A stretch of 64,000 nt of DNA from Unio delphinus (lineage: Eukaryota; Mollusca; Bivalvia; Unionida; Unionidae): assembly GCA_029339505.1 (NCBI GenBank), contig JAQISU010000036.1, positions 712,501 through 776,500 of the forward strand. Direction: 5' to 3'. The notes under the pieces are model-generated. The model had not been told where the DNA came from. It saw only the letters and a program-made list of their open reading frames with translations, and ran no database searches. Positions 11,600-24,563 of this stretch are shown one piece after another (positions within the stretch are counted from its first letter, which is position 1; every line of letters begins with the position of its first letter). The translations under genes and the position numbers were made by a program.

Positions 11600-12205
11600 T
11601 CATTTTATTTTACCTTTTGTAATTTTTTTAATTCTTTTCGGAAAACCAAACTGTTTAAAACTATCTTCTACCATTCTAGCGCCACAAATACTCCCCGTTG
11701 TTTGCTTCGTTTTTAATTCATACAAGTATGTCTTATCTGAAGTAGATGTTGATGCTTGAGACAGGATTCTTGGGAATATTAGGTCCAATCGTTTTGTTTT
11801 TCCTTTTTCCTTTTGGACAAGAAAAAACGATAGTAGTACCCAACGTTTATCGAAGTCTTTTTGTAATAGTTTTCGCCGCCATCGATTGTTTTTACGTCGT
11901 ATCAACTCTACAACAGGGATCATGCGTCGTGGATGAGTTGGCAACGGATTAAATCGGAACAGTTCTTGCTTGGATAAATCCAGTACCAACTCCGATCTCT
12001 TCTGGACTTTGAATTTGGGGTCATATACCTTGTAAGCAGTTTCCTCATCAACTACAGTGGAGGAGAAGTTTCCAGAGACAAAGTTCTCTATTTTGTCATC
12101 CAAAAAGGAAGAACAGCTGTCGAATAAATTGGGTTCAGCATGCATCACTAGCAACGGGCATGTGGAAGAACCTGAGGCTACTGGAGACTCTGTCACCGTC
12201 GCCAC
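11600..12205 (-). other. 201-codon open frame of unknown function in relic 2
   Basis: The longest open frame in the relic after the polymerase. It opens with GTG; the first ATG is at residue 22. The middle is rich in Arg/Lys (ELIRRKNNRWRRKLLQKDFD) and the C-terminus is basic. I do not recognise a family. Because of its length in AT-moderate sequence and same-strand context it is probably a remnant of a real gene. Confidence 0.35.
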
Positions 12206-12370
12206 AGATTATGGCTTGGAAATGTTTGGTTGCGCACTGGCTGAAGTCCCTCTCTTGGGGTAGAAGCTGGTGTCTTTTCTATTGACCTTTTCTGGGGACT
12301 TTAATTTTTTTCTGGGTCTGTGACCTGGTCTGCACACGACTGCTCTTTTTCCTCTGGGTACGTTTAGCTT

Positions 12371-12733
12371 TTAGTTGATCAACCTTTCACCATGGGTGTT
12401 TGGATCCGATTTTAAGAGGGATCGAAAGATAACACTCCTTAGAGAACCGCTACCTCGAAGTTTCACAATAATTTGCCTTTTGGTTTCAATGTCCATCGTA
12501 AACCTGCCAATTGCTTTAAAAGCTACTTTGTTTCTCTCAAAAACACGTTCACTTTGATGATTGATCTGAATGATGCCTTGCAATAACTGACGTTCTGTCA
12601 GTGTAAACCATCGTATGACCTCTCTGAGACTGGATTCTAAGACACGAGCGCGTATAGATCCGTACAAGGCATATATCAATTTGACTGGAAAATAAAAGGT
12701 GATACTTAAGGTACGAGTTGTGAGACAGACCAA
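12371..12733 (-). other. open frame of unknown function in relic 2
   Basis: 120 codons ending at 12371, with a plausible amphipathic C-terminal half (RFTMDIETKRQIIVKLRGSG). No family recognised. It may be one exon-like piece of a longer decayed viral gene together with 12763-12957. Confidence 0.25.
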
Positions 12734-13072
12734 ACAAAAGTTTCAGAGGTTTTATAGATGTTTTAAGTCGACGGGGGCGTGTACGTGTACGTGTACGTGT
12801 CTTGGAACTTGAGGTGAAGCAGACGGGTACGAAATTGCAAATGATCTGGGGTATTGTTTTTTAAAACCACAAATACATATGGTTGAGGGCTTTGAATGGA
12901 TTCGTTGTACGCATGAGTCAGCCAATTAGTTCCTAGTTTTTTGGCTAACACTTGCACGTGAGATTTATATCTAGAGCTTTATAACGAGACCACGTAATGA
13001 GCACTGAGACTGATAGTGCGATTGGATTTCCATTTTTGAAACAAATTTTGGGTGATGTAAATTACACTAGCA

Positions 13073-13390
13073 TTAGAAGAAACCAATTGTGCGTGAACCA
13101 ATAAGGTGAATTTCTTCTTCGTCTTCTACTATCATCTTCAAGATACCAATAACATTTTGGCTGGGGATAGACACGATATCGTCTTCTTCGCCGGTAATGC
13201 CACCCACAAACATCGCCTTGACTTTCTCGCAGAATGCTGTATGCCTATTGGCACTCTTCGTAATACCACACAATACAACATACTGAGGTGGGCGATCGGT
13301 CAAATGATGTTTATGTTCGATCAAACGCGTGATTAATTTGGTTTTCGTGTACCGATAGATGCAGCAATTAACATGATAAATGGCTGGCAA
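13073..13390 (-). other. open frame of unknown function in relic 2
   Basis: 105 codons. The central part (PQYVVLCGITKSANRHTAF) looks like compact globular protein rather than random translation. I considered a capsid protein or a GIY-YIG fragment, but neither set of motifs is complete enough to claim. Confidence 0.25.
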
Positions 13391-14054
13391 AGATACAAGG
13401 CCTAATAACTACACAAGTTTTTGATGATGACTTTTACACTGGTGGATGAGGGAGCAGAGACAGCATAGGTAGACATAGTGCAGTGAATATCTCTTTTGAC
13501 GACAGACAAGACGTTTAAACTTTTCTTTATTTATTTCTTTAAATTGCAATACGAAAGACAAACTTACATCAAAACCACAGTGTTAAGTACAGGGTTAAAA
13601 TATATATCAAAACGATCAAAGTAGAATCTAAATAAGTCACTGCACAAACTTTGGTGACGATTGTGTCCTAGGGACAGTTTGCAATGTTCCTACAGAAATA
13701 ACACTTGGCACAGTCACACAGGAGTCCGCACGAAATGCACAGATCATAACTAGAGCACAATGAATCGACTTGTCAACGAAATGAGACTCAGACACACACC
13801 ATACGTAGACCCAAACTGCATGGGATACATTGCGTGTAATAAATTTTAGTAACCCCCCCCCCCACCATCTCAATGTTGTCATTGATTTCCTTTCACAACA
13901 ACTGTCGATAAAGGTCGTGGCAATACTAGTACGTTTTGCACAGAACTGATCGTACTCGATTGGCGTATCCAGATAGTTTAGTCAATAACTCACACACTAC
14001 ACATCGCAAGGTTTTTCTCCTCAACAGACAAAATTTAATAAGGTAGTATTTTGC

Positions 14055-14315
14055 TTATGCATGGATGCCATCCGTAAGGTGGTAGCTGCATGGATTCACG
14101 TGGCGGATGACGTAGACAATGAAACACAGTAAAGAGACTACGATAAAGAGTGGCATCGCTTTCGTTTCCGTCATGTTTGATACGCACAGAGTCACTTTCA
14201 TTTTGGAAATTATTGTAATAATAGTCGTATCAAAGTTGAACAATGATGTATAGGTCTTGGACGTTTTCTCTTTTATACTAGCCGTTTTAAGCTTCGAGCT
14301 TGTAAATCTTACCAT
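14055..14315 (-). other. open frame with one predicted membrane segment
   Basis: 86 codons; residues about 54-72 (MPLFIVVSLLCFIVYVI) form a clear hydrophobic segment. It lies just downstream of the polymerase relic on the same strand. Unknown function; possibly a small viral membrane protein remnant. Confidence 0.25.
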
Positions 14316-14779
14316 TTTTTATGTCTAATATTTGGACGTCTTCCCTTTTGTGTTCGTGGAGAACGGTACTGCCTTCTCTAAGGTACCGTAAAAAAAATGT
14401 ACCGTCGTGTTATGGGTGTAGAGTCCATATCAATGTACGAACAGTTCGAAGACCATGAAGCATGTTCTAGAATAGCTTAATATTTGTACACGCATCGATC
14501 CATTTGCAACTTCAGACCACTACTGAAACACTTTAAGTCATATTCCAATCCGGTCTTAAGTCACCAAGTAGACAAATCGTCTTTTAGCTAAAACAGTTCA
14601 AGTAGGCGATCCTTCTCTATCTGTGAGTCATTTTTTTAATGTTTCCAATCGACTGTCACAGTCATAATAGTCAGGCAAGAAGACGCGAAAAGTGTATTGC
14701 TTGAACGTGAATTTTGCAGTTGGTCTCTCGGTCGATTGTTCTGTGTCATATTTATCCTTCTTGTTAGTCATCCTGTTGA

Positions 14780-16700
14780 AACCATTTTTCGATACCAGTG
14801 TACCCGTACGGTAAAGGGGAGTGATTTGGAAGTTGCAATCGCGTCTGGTACAGGATTTGATCCACATTTTCCAAGGAACTACTGACCATTTGGTGTGTGG
14901 CTAAACGTAAAGTCTTGTAAGTGGTCACTTTACAATCTTCATCATCTCCAGATTGCAAAGCTTCTTTCAAGACCCCAAAGCTTACCACTTGATTGGTGCA
15001 ATGATTTAGAGTTAATCCTTTCACTTTTCACTTTACACACTCCGTGTGCACTTCTCCTCGTGGGTCCCGATATTCGACATAGTAATGTTTGGGACCGACA
15101 CTAGCACAACTTGGTATCGGGGTGCTCCTCTGTCGAGGCTCCTAAATGGTCTCCTTCGGTGTCAAGGTGATGGTGACCCACGCGATCGATGTGAATGAAA
15201 CCATCCGTGTCAAAGTACAGCACACGATATCCAAACAGTTCTAAAGCTTAGTACTGTTATACGAGAGCATGAGCTATCATGGAGACCAGAATGATAACAT
15301 ATCCAAATTATTCGGCCTCAACAAAATCCATTTCAGCTTCATAACTGGCTCAGATCAAGTCCTCATGTAGGACGTCCACGTGTTTCATGCTTTGTGAATC
15401 ATCTGGACGTAACTGGAATGATCGGAAAACTAATTCCGTCTTGGGTAAATACGGCCATTGTGGCATGTTTCATATATGCACTTCAACATCTCTTTAGCAA
15501 ACGATTTCTTTATGTCGTTTTTCTTGATATCGTCTCAAGTGATATCTTTCTGCTCCAAGTAGTTTTGCCATGCTGAATCTCGTCGCCCATGGGATGCTGT
15601 ACTCTCGTGCGAAAGTGGAAAATTTCGTAACTTTCTAACAAATGATATCCCAGGTTCAGAGCTTTGAAAAATTGCACGCAGTTCCTGTCATAACGCGTTA
15701 TTGTGCGGTATGTGCTGACAAGCTAGGTCTTGGTTGCACGCTTCAAAACAAGTTAAACACAAGGGAAACGTCAGTTTTCTTTGGCAATGGTGATGTAAAA
15801 AAGGATGAAAAAATTTGGGGAAAGCAAGACTTTGCATTTGATTAATACTTCGTAGTTTCGATGTGTTTCGTCATCAATTGTGGGTGTCCTGCGACGAAGT
15901 AAGGATACATGTAGCATACGTCCAAATATTATTTTATTTTCATTTCTCCTCGTCTTCTTAGTACAGCAAATAAATGGAATTCGTCAGTCATCCAACCACT
16001 TATAGCTTTTTACAATGAGTTTAAACTCGGAATCGGGTTTCAAATGGTGATCGTACTCGTGTTCATACATTTTCTCCATTTGATATTCTTGCTGTTCTCA
16101 ATTCAAGAGCTGCTGACAAGTGGCGTCTTATAGGTATTCAATGGTATGCTGTAAAAACTAATTTTTAGTAACAAGTTGAGATTAACAGATGGTGCATCCG
16201 AGAAATAAGCAACCGTTAAACTCGTACACGATCTGATGGTTTTCTAAGTCTCAATCATCCACCTAATACGTTTCCGACATATTGGATCCATTTGTCTTCC
16301 TTCTCACACAAGTAATGCAGCCAACGTATTGTTGTGACTAAGTAATGCCGTTTTACAACGTATGTGAGGACGGATGATAGCCATGGTGTTTTAGGGCATA
16401 AGGAGCGCGCTTTGGCAATGACGCAGGCTGGTTTCAAAGGATCGATCACTCCGTGCTCCATGATACATTCTCAAACGTTTCCAATGCAACGCCATAAATT
16501 TCCATGTCGGATCGAAAATACTTTAACATGTCTTTTTTAACATCAAAGGGGTCCGAGGTGTGAATTAATTAACACGCGTAGAAAGCTTCTCGTTTTTATG
16601 TGTGCATGTTGTCGGGGCAGTAGTAAAGAATCAAATGGAGCAGAACAGCGTGTTGATTGGCTTCTGTATTGAAAAACTGTGATAAATAGCCTTTCGTCAT
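14780..16700 (-). pseudogene. PolB: protein-primed-type DNA polymerase B (DNA_pol_B_2), decayed
   Basis: Pieces in order on the minus strand are as follows. A MLKYFRSDMEIYGVALETF block lies at about 16490-16545 (the Y-x-RSDV-D-I region of this family). A VIDPLKPACVIAKARSLCP stretch lies near 16400. A GYHLLESYEIFHF block lies at about 15620-15660. The palm motif C with flanks, VLYFDTDGFIHI, lies at about 15200-15235. A GPKHYYVEY-like block and the CKVKGLTLNHCT block lie at about 14990-15070. The characteristic C-terminal LPYGYTG lies at about 14790-14810. Stops and frame changes occur throughout. The family uses a protein primer to replicate linear genomes. Motif C is DTDG rather than DTDS. 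Confidence 0.75.
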
Positions 16701-17032
16701 TTTTGTCATAGAAAACGTTTTAGGCATTATGCTCAACGTCATAGCCAAGTAACTCATCGAATCTTTAAACTGTACCTGTCACACTTGCATGAAAATGGTG
16801 TTGGCTTCTTTCACAGTTACCTTAGTACGTTTTGGTACTTTGTTACGTATAGCATTTTAAAAGAAATTACCCGCAATAACACCTGAAATTGTCAGCCATA
16901 ATCATGGCATAGTGATGGCAGTCTCCATAATGTTGGATGACCCCTTGGTGTCACGAAATCGTATAACTCCTTTCATTTATTGCATACATGTACTTGTGTT
17001 TCGTTTCGTGTGTGTACAAAGATAGCCGAGGG

Positions 17033-19101
<2,069 letters not shown>

Positions 19102-19166
<65 letters not shown>

Positions 19167-19169
19167 CAT

Positions 19170-19204
<35 letters not shown>
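19102..19204. repeat. (AT)n / (ACATAT)n microsatellite
   Basis: AT dinucleotides interrupted by a few ACATAT units near 19155-19177. Confidence 0.9.
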
Positions 19205-19206
<2 letters not shown>

Positions 19207-19493
19207 GAATTATGCACTTTCAGGTCAACATTGTCCGTGAGGAACGGATGGAACAATACGAGGACAGCAACTCTGAGTATAACGTTCATTCTCTTTGAAC
19301 ATTAAAAACTCCTGGTTGTCTCTTTGGGATTTGACGTTTAGCTATTTAGCTAATATGGTTGCAGTCTTGACTTTGGTGGTGTTGTAGAATACAGCAAAAT
19401 ACTGTTTAATCTACATCCCCCCGCTCATACACACAAACTACATTGTATTATTTTGGGCGTACACAAGACAACTCACCAATTCAGTATTTATAT

Positions 19494-19964
19494 TAGGGCA
19501 TAACCGATTAGCATTTTTCTACCGATTTCCGATTGCGGATTTTGGGCATGAAATTTTTCCGATTCCGGATACGATTCGATTCATCGGAAATGCTAAATCC
19601 GTATTTTGTTTCTAAAAAATTTCATCTTCCGTTTCTGGGCTTCTGGTATCTGGTTTTGCCGTGTCTAGCATGTTACTTAGTACTTTACCATATCCGGCTT
19701 CATTTCCGGTTTTCACCCGTCGGTTCAAATAGATTGTCTCACAGCGTGGTTGTGTTGACCATATTGGACTTTTCTGACTTCTTTTTTAACTTTATTAACG
19801 CACTATCGAATGACACGCAGTGTTAGACACGGTGCTATAGAAATTCAACTTTATTATTTTTATTATCCGAATCGGTCGTTCCTGCCTTGTCCGACTCCGA
19901 TTAATCGGAAGTTCATACTATCCGGTGGAATCCGATTTCCGGATCAAAAGTCGGTTATGCCCTA
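19494..19964. mobile_element. hAT-type MITE, complete with 8-bp TSD
   Basis: The element begins TAGGGCATAACCGA and ends with its reverse complement TCGGTTATGCCCTA. It is flanked on both sides by ATTTATAT (19486-19493 and 19965-19972). An 8-bp target duplication with short terminal inverted repeats is the signature of hAT transposons. At 471 bp without a transposase frame it is non-autonomous. The interior is rich in CCGATT/AATCGG motifs in both orientations near both ends, forming subterminal repeats. Confidence 0.85.
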
Positions 19965-20171
19965 ATTTATATACTACTAATATTTCTACAACTACTAATG
20001 AAATATATTTCGGTTTTAAAACATACAATGCACAGACATTATGAAAAAGTAGAAAATATTTATTTAAACTGGATATTAGTCAAACAAATGGTTAAACAAT
20101 TTTATATTTTCAAATATGTTGATATGCGAATACAAAAGCTATTAAAAGTGGACAGATATATCAATCTAAAC

Positions 20172-20174
<3 letters not shown>

Positions 20175-20242
<68 letters not shown>
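20175..20242. repeat. (AT)n microsatellite
   Basis: Uninterrupted AT tract. Confidence 0.95.
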
Positions 20243-20249
<7 letters not shown>

Positions 20250-20928
20250 GTCAAATAATACATGCAGATTTTGAAGTACTTTGTACATCTACCTATATTT
20301 TTTCTTTTTTTTTATAAACAAAGTGTATCATAATTGAATCCTACTATGTTCTCTCGTTATGTTCAAATGCATATCTATATATGATTTTTAATCATATGTT
20401 TATTTATTAGTTTCTTCTATTTGCGATTATTTATAATATCCCATATACTATGATGTAGAGGTTATATTCGGCTTTTTTATGCTTTTGATAAGACTATAAA
20501 GAGGTGAAAATATATTTGAATAAGTAATACATAAAGCTATATATGAATATGTATAAAACTATAGCATAGTATACACACATCAGTACAAGCAAATAACCTT
20601 ATTTAATTTCAACTGTATGTTTACCAGGCATCTCAGATGGCTATATGTCAAGTACGAAGGCAATGTTGCAACATTTGCATGGTTACAATTAACGTGGTTG
20701 AAACAAATATATTGTTTGGTTGAAAATTAAACTTAAAGAGTATGGACATCGTTGCATAAAGCGTGAAGTACAACTTATAAACGTGCTTCAAAGGACATTC
20801 GTTTGCATATCTATATTAGGCGACACAAATATATTTATTCCGTAATTGGAAATTTGCGCTTCGTTATTCGGATTAAGAACTAGTATTGATTATCAATTAA
20901 CTTCTATTGATAAATAATTTATGTTAAT

Positions 20929-21084
20929 CAGGGCCGGTGTTTCCGCAAGGCGAACTAGGCAATCGCCTAGGGCGCTGGGCTAAGGGTTTATTTCATGATG
21001 GGCGGTTGGGGAGGGCGTGAGTGGAAGGGGGGCGCCAGATATCTGATCTCGACTAGGGCACCAAAATGCCTTGCACCGACGCTG
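20929..21084. mobile_element. short hAT-type MITE with 8-bp TSD
   Basis: 156 bp, GC-rich relative to its surroundings, beginning CAGGGCCGGTG and ending CACCGACGCTG (imperfect inverted repeat). It is flanked by ATGTTAAT on both sides (20921-20928 and 21085-21092). Internal GGCGAACTAGGC / TAGGGCGC motifs resemble widespread hAT-derived MITEs of invertebrates. Confidence 0.8.
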
Positions 21085-21092
21085 ATGTTAAT

Positions 21093-22476
21093 AGTACAGC
21101 AGTAAGTACTAAGACAAACAATTGCTCGGTATTTTGCTCACAAAGAACAATACACAATACAATGTTGTAAAAGAGGATTCTTACGTGATTCAAGATGAGC
21201 AGAGATTAAAAAAGTCATAGCGCTACTTACATGTTGAAATATGATTTACGTTTTTATCAGGGAAATTGTAATTTTGCATTACGATCAATAAACTGTACCA
21301 GAGGGAGAGTGATGGATTGTTACCTCTATCACACGTTCAAACGTTCAATGCTAAACGATTAATACATTTCAGTCTCATTATCCTGAAACGAATCAAACTA
21401 ATACAATGTTGGGGGTATTTTATTATCTGTATTATAAATCAAACTATATATCTAATTCAACATTAGGCTATCAAACAAAACCTGAAAAATCTAGAAGATA
21501 ACATATTATATGATCTGAAAAAAGATAAATCTCCGTTGAGAACAAAGTGGAATACACAACTCTTTATATGAGAATGCATATATTCGTCTATTTCGATCGG
21601 CATGTACATGTCAATGATACATTTAATACTTTATTATACGCATTAAGTAATGCGATCTAGAATGATATTCAATTGTGGATACCTGTGATCAAAACGAACG
21701 TGATCGGAATGATACCTTTTACATCAAGACCCGGTTGAGATAAAGCAATGTATACTTGTAGATCTACCCAAAACAGCAATTCCCAAATTTATGTATCCAT
21801 AATCGATTGTAGCACGTACGTCAATCTATACACGACTACTAGAGTAATTACTCAAATCTGTAAACAAGAACGTATAATTTATTCTGAAAGTGTTAACGGA
21901 GCATAACCTAATACGGATGTCAATGAAATTATAAAGCTTAACAAAAAGTGTTATGTATACGCTAGTGAAATAATTTTTAGCTGAATACTTAATGGGAACT
22001 ATAATCGGTACTGTCTTGGGTAAACATGCCTAATTTAAAATTATGTTTATCGCATAGGAAAGACACATACGTTTAGCACAGAAACCTAATCTGGTTACAA
22101 TGCTTTACATAGATAACATGAAAAGGGTTATGAAAGAAAGCACTTAGTACACGTCAGAGTATGTTAGAGTTAATTGTTGCTTTGATATATGTAGATACAT
22201 TTGGTTCAAAGTATTGATTCCTTTTCGATCTTCCTAAATTGTCTCGGTTTTAAAGATGCTTGATTATTTGCTTCTTCTATCTGCAGAATTTATGCATCAG
22301 CTGAATCATGTCCATTAGGCAATATGTGACTGTAAAGAAACGTGCACATGATAAGAAAAGTGCAAATGACTTGTTTCACACGAGGCAAAACAGATTGGTA
22401 GAAGATTAGTGTAATACATTTTAAAAATTGATGAAATATATTTCAACATGTGTTTCTTATCCTTATATATTATTCC
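21093..22476. other. no recognisable gene
   Basis: AT-rich intergenic sequence directly left of the Polinton insertion. Nothing recognised. Confidence 0.5.
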
Positions 22477-22481
22477 AAAGA
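22477..22481. repeat. target site duplication, left (AAAGA)
   Basis: AAAGA directly precedes the left terminal repeat; the same five bases follow the right one at 38399-38403. Polinton duplications are usually 5-6 bp. Confidence 0.85.
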
Positions 22482-22678
22482 AGCAGCAGAGAGGGTGAAC
22501 CCTACAACTTTCCGAGCGTCGATTCGGATATCTGAGGCTTCCACCAAATAGTAAAGAAAATGGCGTCTATTCGATAAAATAAGATTTCCTTATATACGCC
22601 AACGTCGTTGTCATTCACCCTCTCTGCTGCTATGGGTTAATAATTCTTTTACGAGTTCAACCAAATATTTGATCGAGT
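22482..22678 (+). repeat. left terminal inverted repeat
   Basis: Starts AGCAGCAGAGAGGGTGA. Its reverse complement closes the element at 38398; I see only two mismatches over 197 bp (22556 and 22671). The outer 150 bp is itself bounded by the same 17-bp motif in inverted orientation (22482-22498 and 22615-22631). The inner 47 bp contain the last codons of the ATPase gene. A TATATA lies at about 22593-22598. Confidence 0.95.
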
Positions 22679-23328
22679 TCGATACGATATCGTGTCCGAG
22701 GATCATGTAAATTTATTGTTATAAATCCGTGCGGAGTCGACTGAGCGTTACTAAAGAAATTTTTAAATTGATTGAAGTCCATATCAGAGCACCATGTCTG
22801 CCAAATATTTCTAAGAGTATGAGTATCAACGCCGTTAAATACACACAGTAAGTTACAGTTGTCTCTAATCACTTTTGGAATCTGAGTGTATCGTTGAGTG
22901 ACATATATCACGTCAGTGTTTTTGTGACGCCCACGGGAAAAGATCCTAGCTGGTTTTTTTTTATTGTCTAACATCACATCGTCGTATACGACTAAATTGT
23001 TAATGTTCCCATCAAGGTCATCCACGGATGGCGCCTCGTCAAAATCAGTTATAAAATCAATGGCGTTTTCACCCTTAATTTCTGATGCATTCTCGTTAAA
23101 ATCTTTTAGCACTTCATAGCATCGTTGATCATCTACGCTAGGAGCAACTAAATACAACTTATCCCATTTCATCCATCTCATTATTAAATTGAGCAACACT
23201 TGCGTTTTACCGGATCCAGATGGCCCGATTATAATTGCACGGATAGAGTTTGGTAGCGCTGCATGATGCTTAACCGGTTCTCTTGCTTTGGGCGCTGAAA
23301 AATCAATTATATCCATATTTCTATACAT
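22657..23328 (-). CDS. ATP: FtsK/HerA-family genome-packaging ATPase (A32-like)
   Basis: A 223-residue ATPase expected to pump the linear genome into capsids. Walker A is GPSGSGKT at residues 35-42 and Walker B is NLVVYDD at about 111-117. A conserved TQR motif (YVTQRYTQIP) follows near residue 145, as in Polinton, virophage and NCLDV A32 ATPases. The length fits the family. Two in-frame ATGs (23328 and 23316) are possible starts. The 23328 one is only five bases from the divergent ATG of the next gene, so 23316 may be the real start. The frame is intact, and its final codons lie inside the left terminal repeat. Confidence 0.9.
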   Translation of the reverse strand: MYRNMDIIDFSAPKAREPVKHHAALPNSIRAIIIGPSGSGKTQVLLNLIMRWMKWDKLYLVAPSVDDQRCYEVLKDFNENASEIKGENAIDFITDFDEAPSVDDLDGNINNLVVYDDVMLDNKKKPARIFSRGRHKNTDVIYVTQRYTQIPKVIRDNCNLLCVFNGVDTHTLRNIWQTWCSDMDFNQFKNFFSNAQSTPHGFITINLHDPRTRYRIELDQIFG

Positions 23329-23333
23329 ATATT

Positions 23334-23863
23334 ATGGATCTATATTGTGTGAAGTGTAAAACGCGTACTGGCACAGATGACTTGACGACGATTACAACTA
23401 GAAATAACCGATCAGCGCTTTCGGGTAAATGTGTGAAATGTGGTACAAAGAAATTTAGATTTGTGTCTATGATATCTGCAGGAAATGATGATTTAAAAAA
23501 AAACGAGGAGGTGATATCGCAGCCAAATTTGCAAAGCTCCCTGGAACCCCATGGGCAAAGTACCCGGGAGAAAAGCACCTTCCAGGATATAGCTACTGTG
23601 GTCCCGGAACACGATTAGATATCAGACTTGATGATCAAAATCAACCCCGATCCGGCGAGTATCCGATAAACGCCATTGATAAGGCGTGTCATGCTCATGA
23701 TGTTGCATATAAAAGCAGCAATCTGCAAAACAGGCATCTCGCGGATGTGAAATTAATTCATGCGTTAAATGCTATTCCTGGTAAATCTTTTAAAGAAAAG
23801 TTGGCTTCGTGGTTGGTAAAATCAGCTATGAAAGGCAAATTGATGATGGGTGCTGGTAATTAA
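23334..23863 (+). CDS. zinc-ribbon (DUF5679-like) plus parvovirus-type phospholipase A2 protein, two frames
   Basis: The first frame (23334-23618) begins MDLYCVKCKT and has two Cys pairs (CVKC, CVKCG) typical of the small DUF5679-like ribbon found in marine Polintons. The second half lies in the -1 frame and reads to a stop at 23861. It carries the calcium-loop motif YCGPGT and the catalytic HD in DKACHAHDVAY, as in parvovirus VP1 phospholipase A2, which breaches membranes during entry. The frame change falls in nine consecutive A (23495-23503), where the first frame reads AAA-AAC preceded by A. This is either one lost base or a -1 ribosomal slip site. The first frame continues about 38 codons past the run before stopping. 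Confidence 0.8.
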
Positions 23864-23867
23864 TAAT

Positions 23868-24561
23868 ATGGAATCTATTTATTATTCTCCAAAAGGATAC
23901 TGGAGGGGTAACGCTGCAATCAATAAACTCGCCAACGCCGCAAAAGTGAAAAGGCCACTGCGGCTAATTGGTTATCCAAACAGGCTATATGGCAAATTTA
24001 TCTACCACCGCCTAAACAAATCAATTTGTCGCATTTTGATGTTACCGGACCCAATGAAGTTCATCAAGCTGATTTATTGTTTATACCACATGACAACGGT
24101 TACAAATACGCGCTAACCGTAGTTGCCGTTGCGAGTCGATACAAACAAGCAGAACCATTAAAAACAAAATCATCACCTGAAGTTGCTTCTGCATTTGAAA
24201 GGATTTATCGACGAGTCCCATTACGCTGGCCAAATCTAGTGCAGGTTGATCCTGGTAAGGAATTTCAAGGCGATGTTTTATCAGCGATGAAACATCACAA
24301 TGTCACCATCAGACGAGGGCATACTGCGCTACATCGCGATCAGGCAATTGTTCAACGATTTAATCGGACTCTTGCTGAACGGTTATTTGGATATCAATAC
24401 GCGAAGGAGTTTATTCAGGATAAAAGATCCCGTGAATGGTTAAGAGATTACCAGCTGTGATTACCGCGCTCAATAACGAGATTACTCGAACAATTAACAT
24501 GAAACCTGTCAACGCGATTAAGAAAGCGTCTATACCAAAAATGGAAATCCAAGGAAGATAG
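23868..24561 (+). pseudogene. INT: rve-family retroviral-like integrase, two frame lesions and altered active site
   Basis: It starts MESIYYSPKGYWRGNAAINK, the usual Polinton integrase N-terminus, four bases after the PLA2 stop. The frame changes by -1 near two short A runs (23942-23945 and 23949-23952), then continues with WQIYLPPPK, HQADLLFIPHD (first Asp), QVDPGKEF (second Asp) and AIVQRFNRTLAERL. In this family the last motif carries the third catalytic acid, AIVERFN; here it is CAA (Gln) at 24353-24355. A second -1 change near 24438 leads into a C-terminal stretch (AVITALNNEITR) ending at 24559. No C-terminal chromodomain is seen. The gene abuts the convergent helicase end. The enzyme would normally insert the element. 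Confidence 0.85.
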
Positions 24562-24563
24562 AC

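Larger units (their letters stand above)
9690..16900 (-). mobile_element. second, strongly decayed Polinton-like / DNA-virus relic
   Basis: Two hallmarks on the minus strand define it: a family B DNA polymerase of the DNA_pol_B_2 type (about 14780-16700) and a small Cys/His protein with YCYEC..NHPSQSQH (about 9890-10000), a motif I associate with Polinton early proteins. Between them lie several minus-strand open frames of 80-200 codons without recognisable function. No terminal repeats were found. The left boundary is unknown, and the right end is cut by an (AT)n tract. Its polymerase has no helicase part and is of a different type from that at 24.4-27.9 kb, so this is another lineage. Confidence 0.55.

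Noticed and set aside
13073..13390. GIY-YIG nuclease or capsid protein in relic 2
   Set aside because: Only one partial motif in each case.
9690..16900. Endogenous malacoherpesvirus
   Set aside because: The polymerase is of the protein-primed type (C-terminal LPYGYTG, CKVKGLTLN), not herpesvirus type.
19533..19826. 97-codon frame in the hAT MITE
   Set aside because: Chance frame inside a non-autonomous element; no transposase motif.
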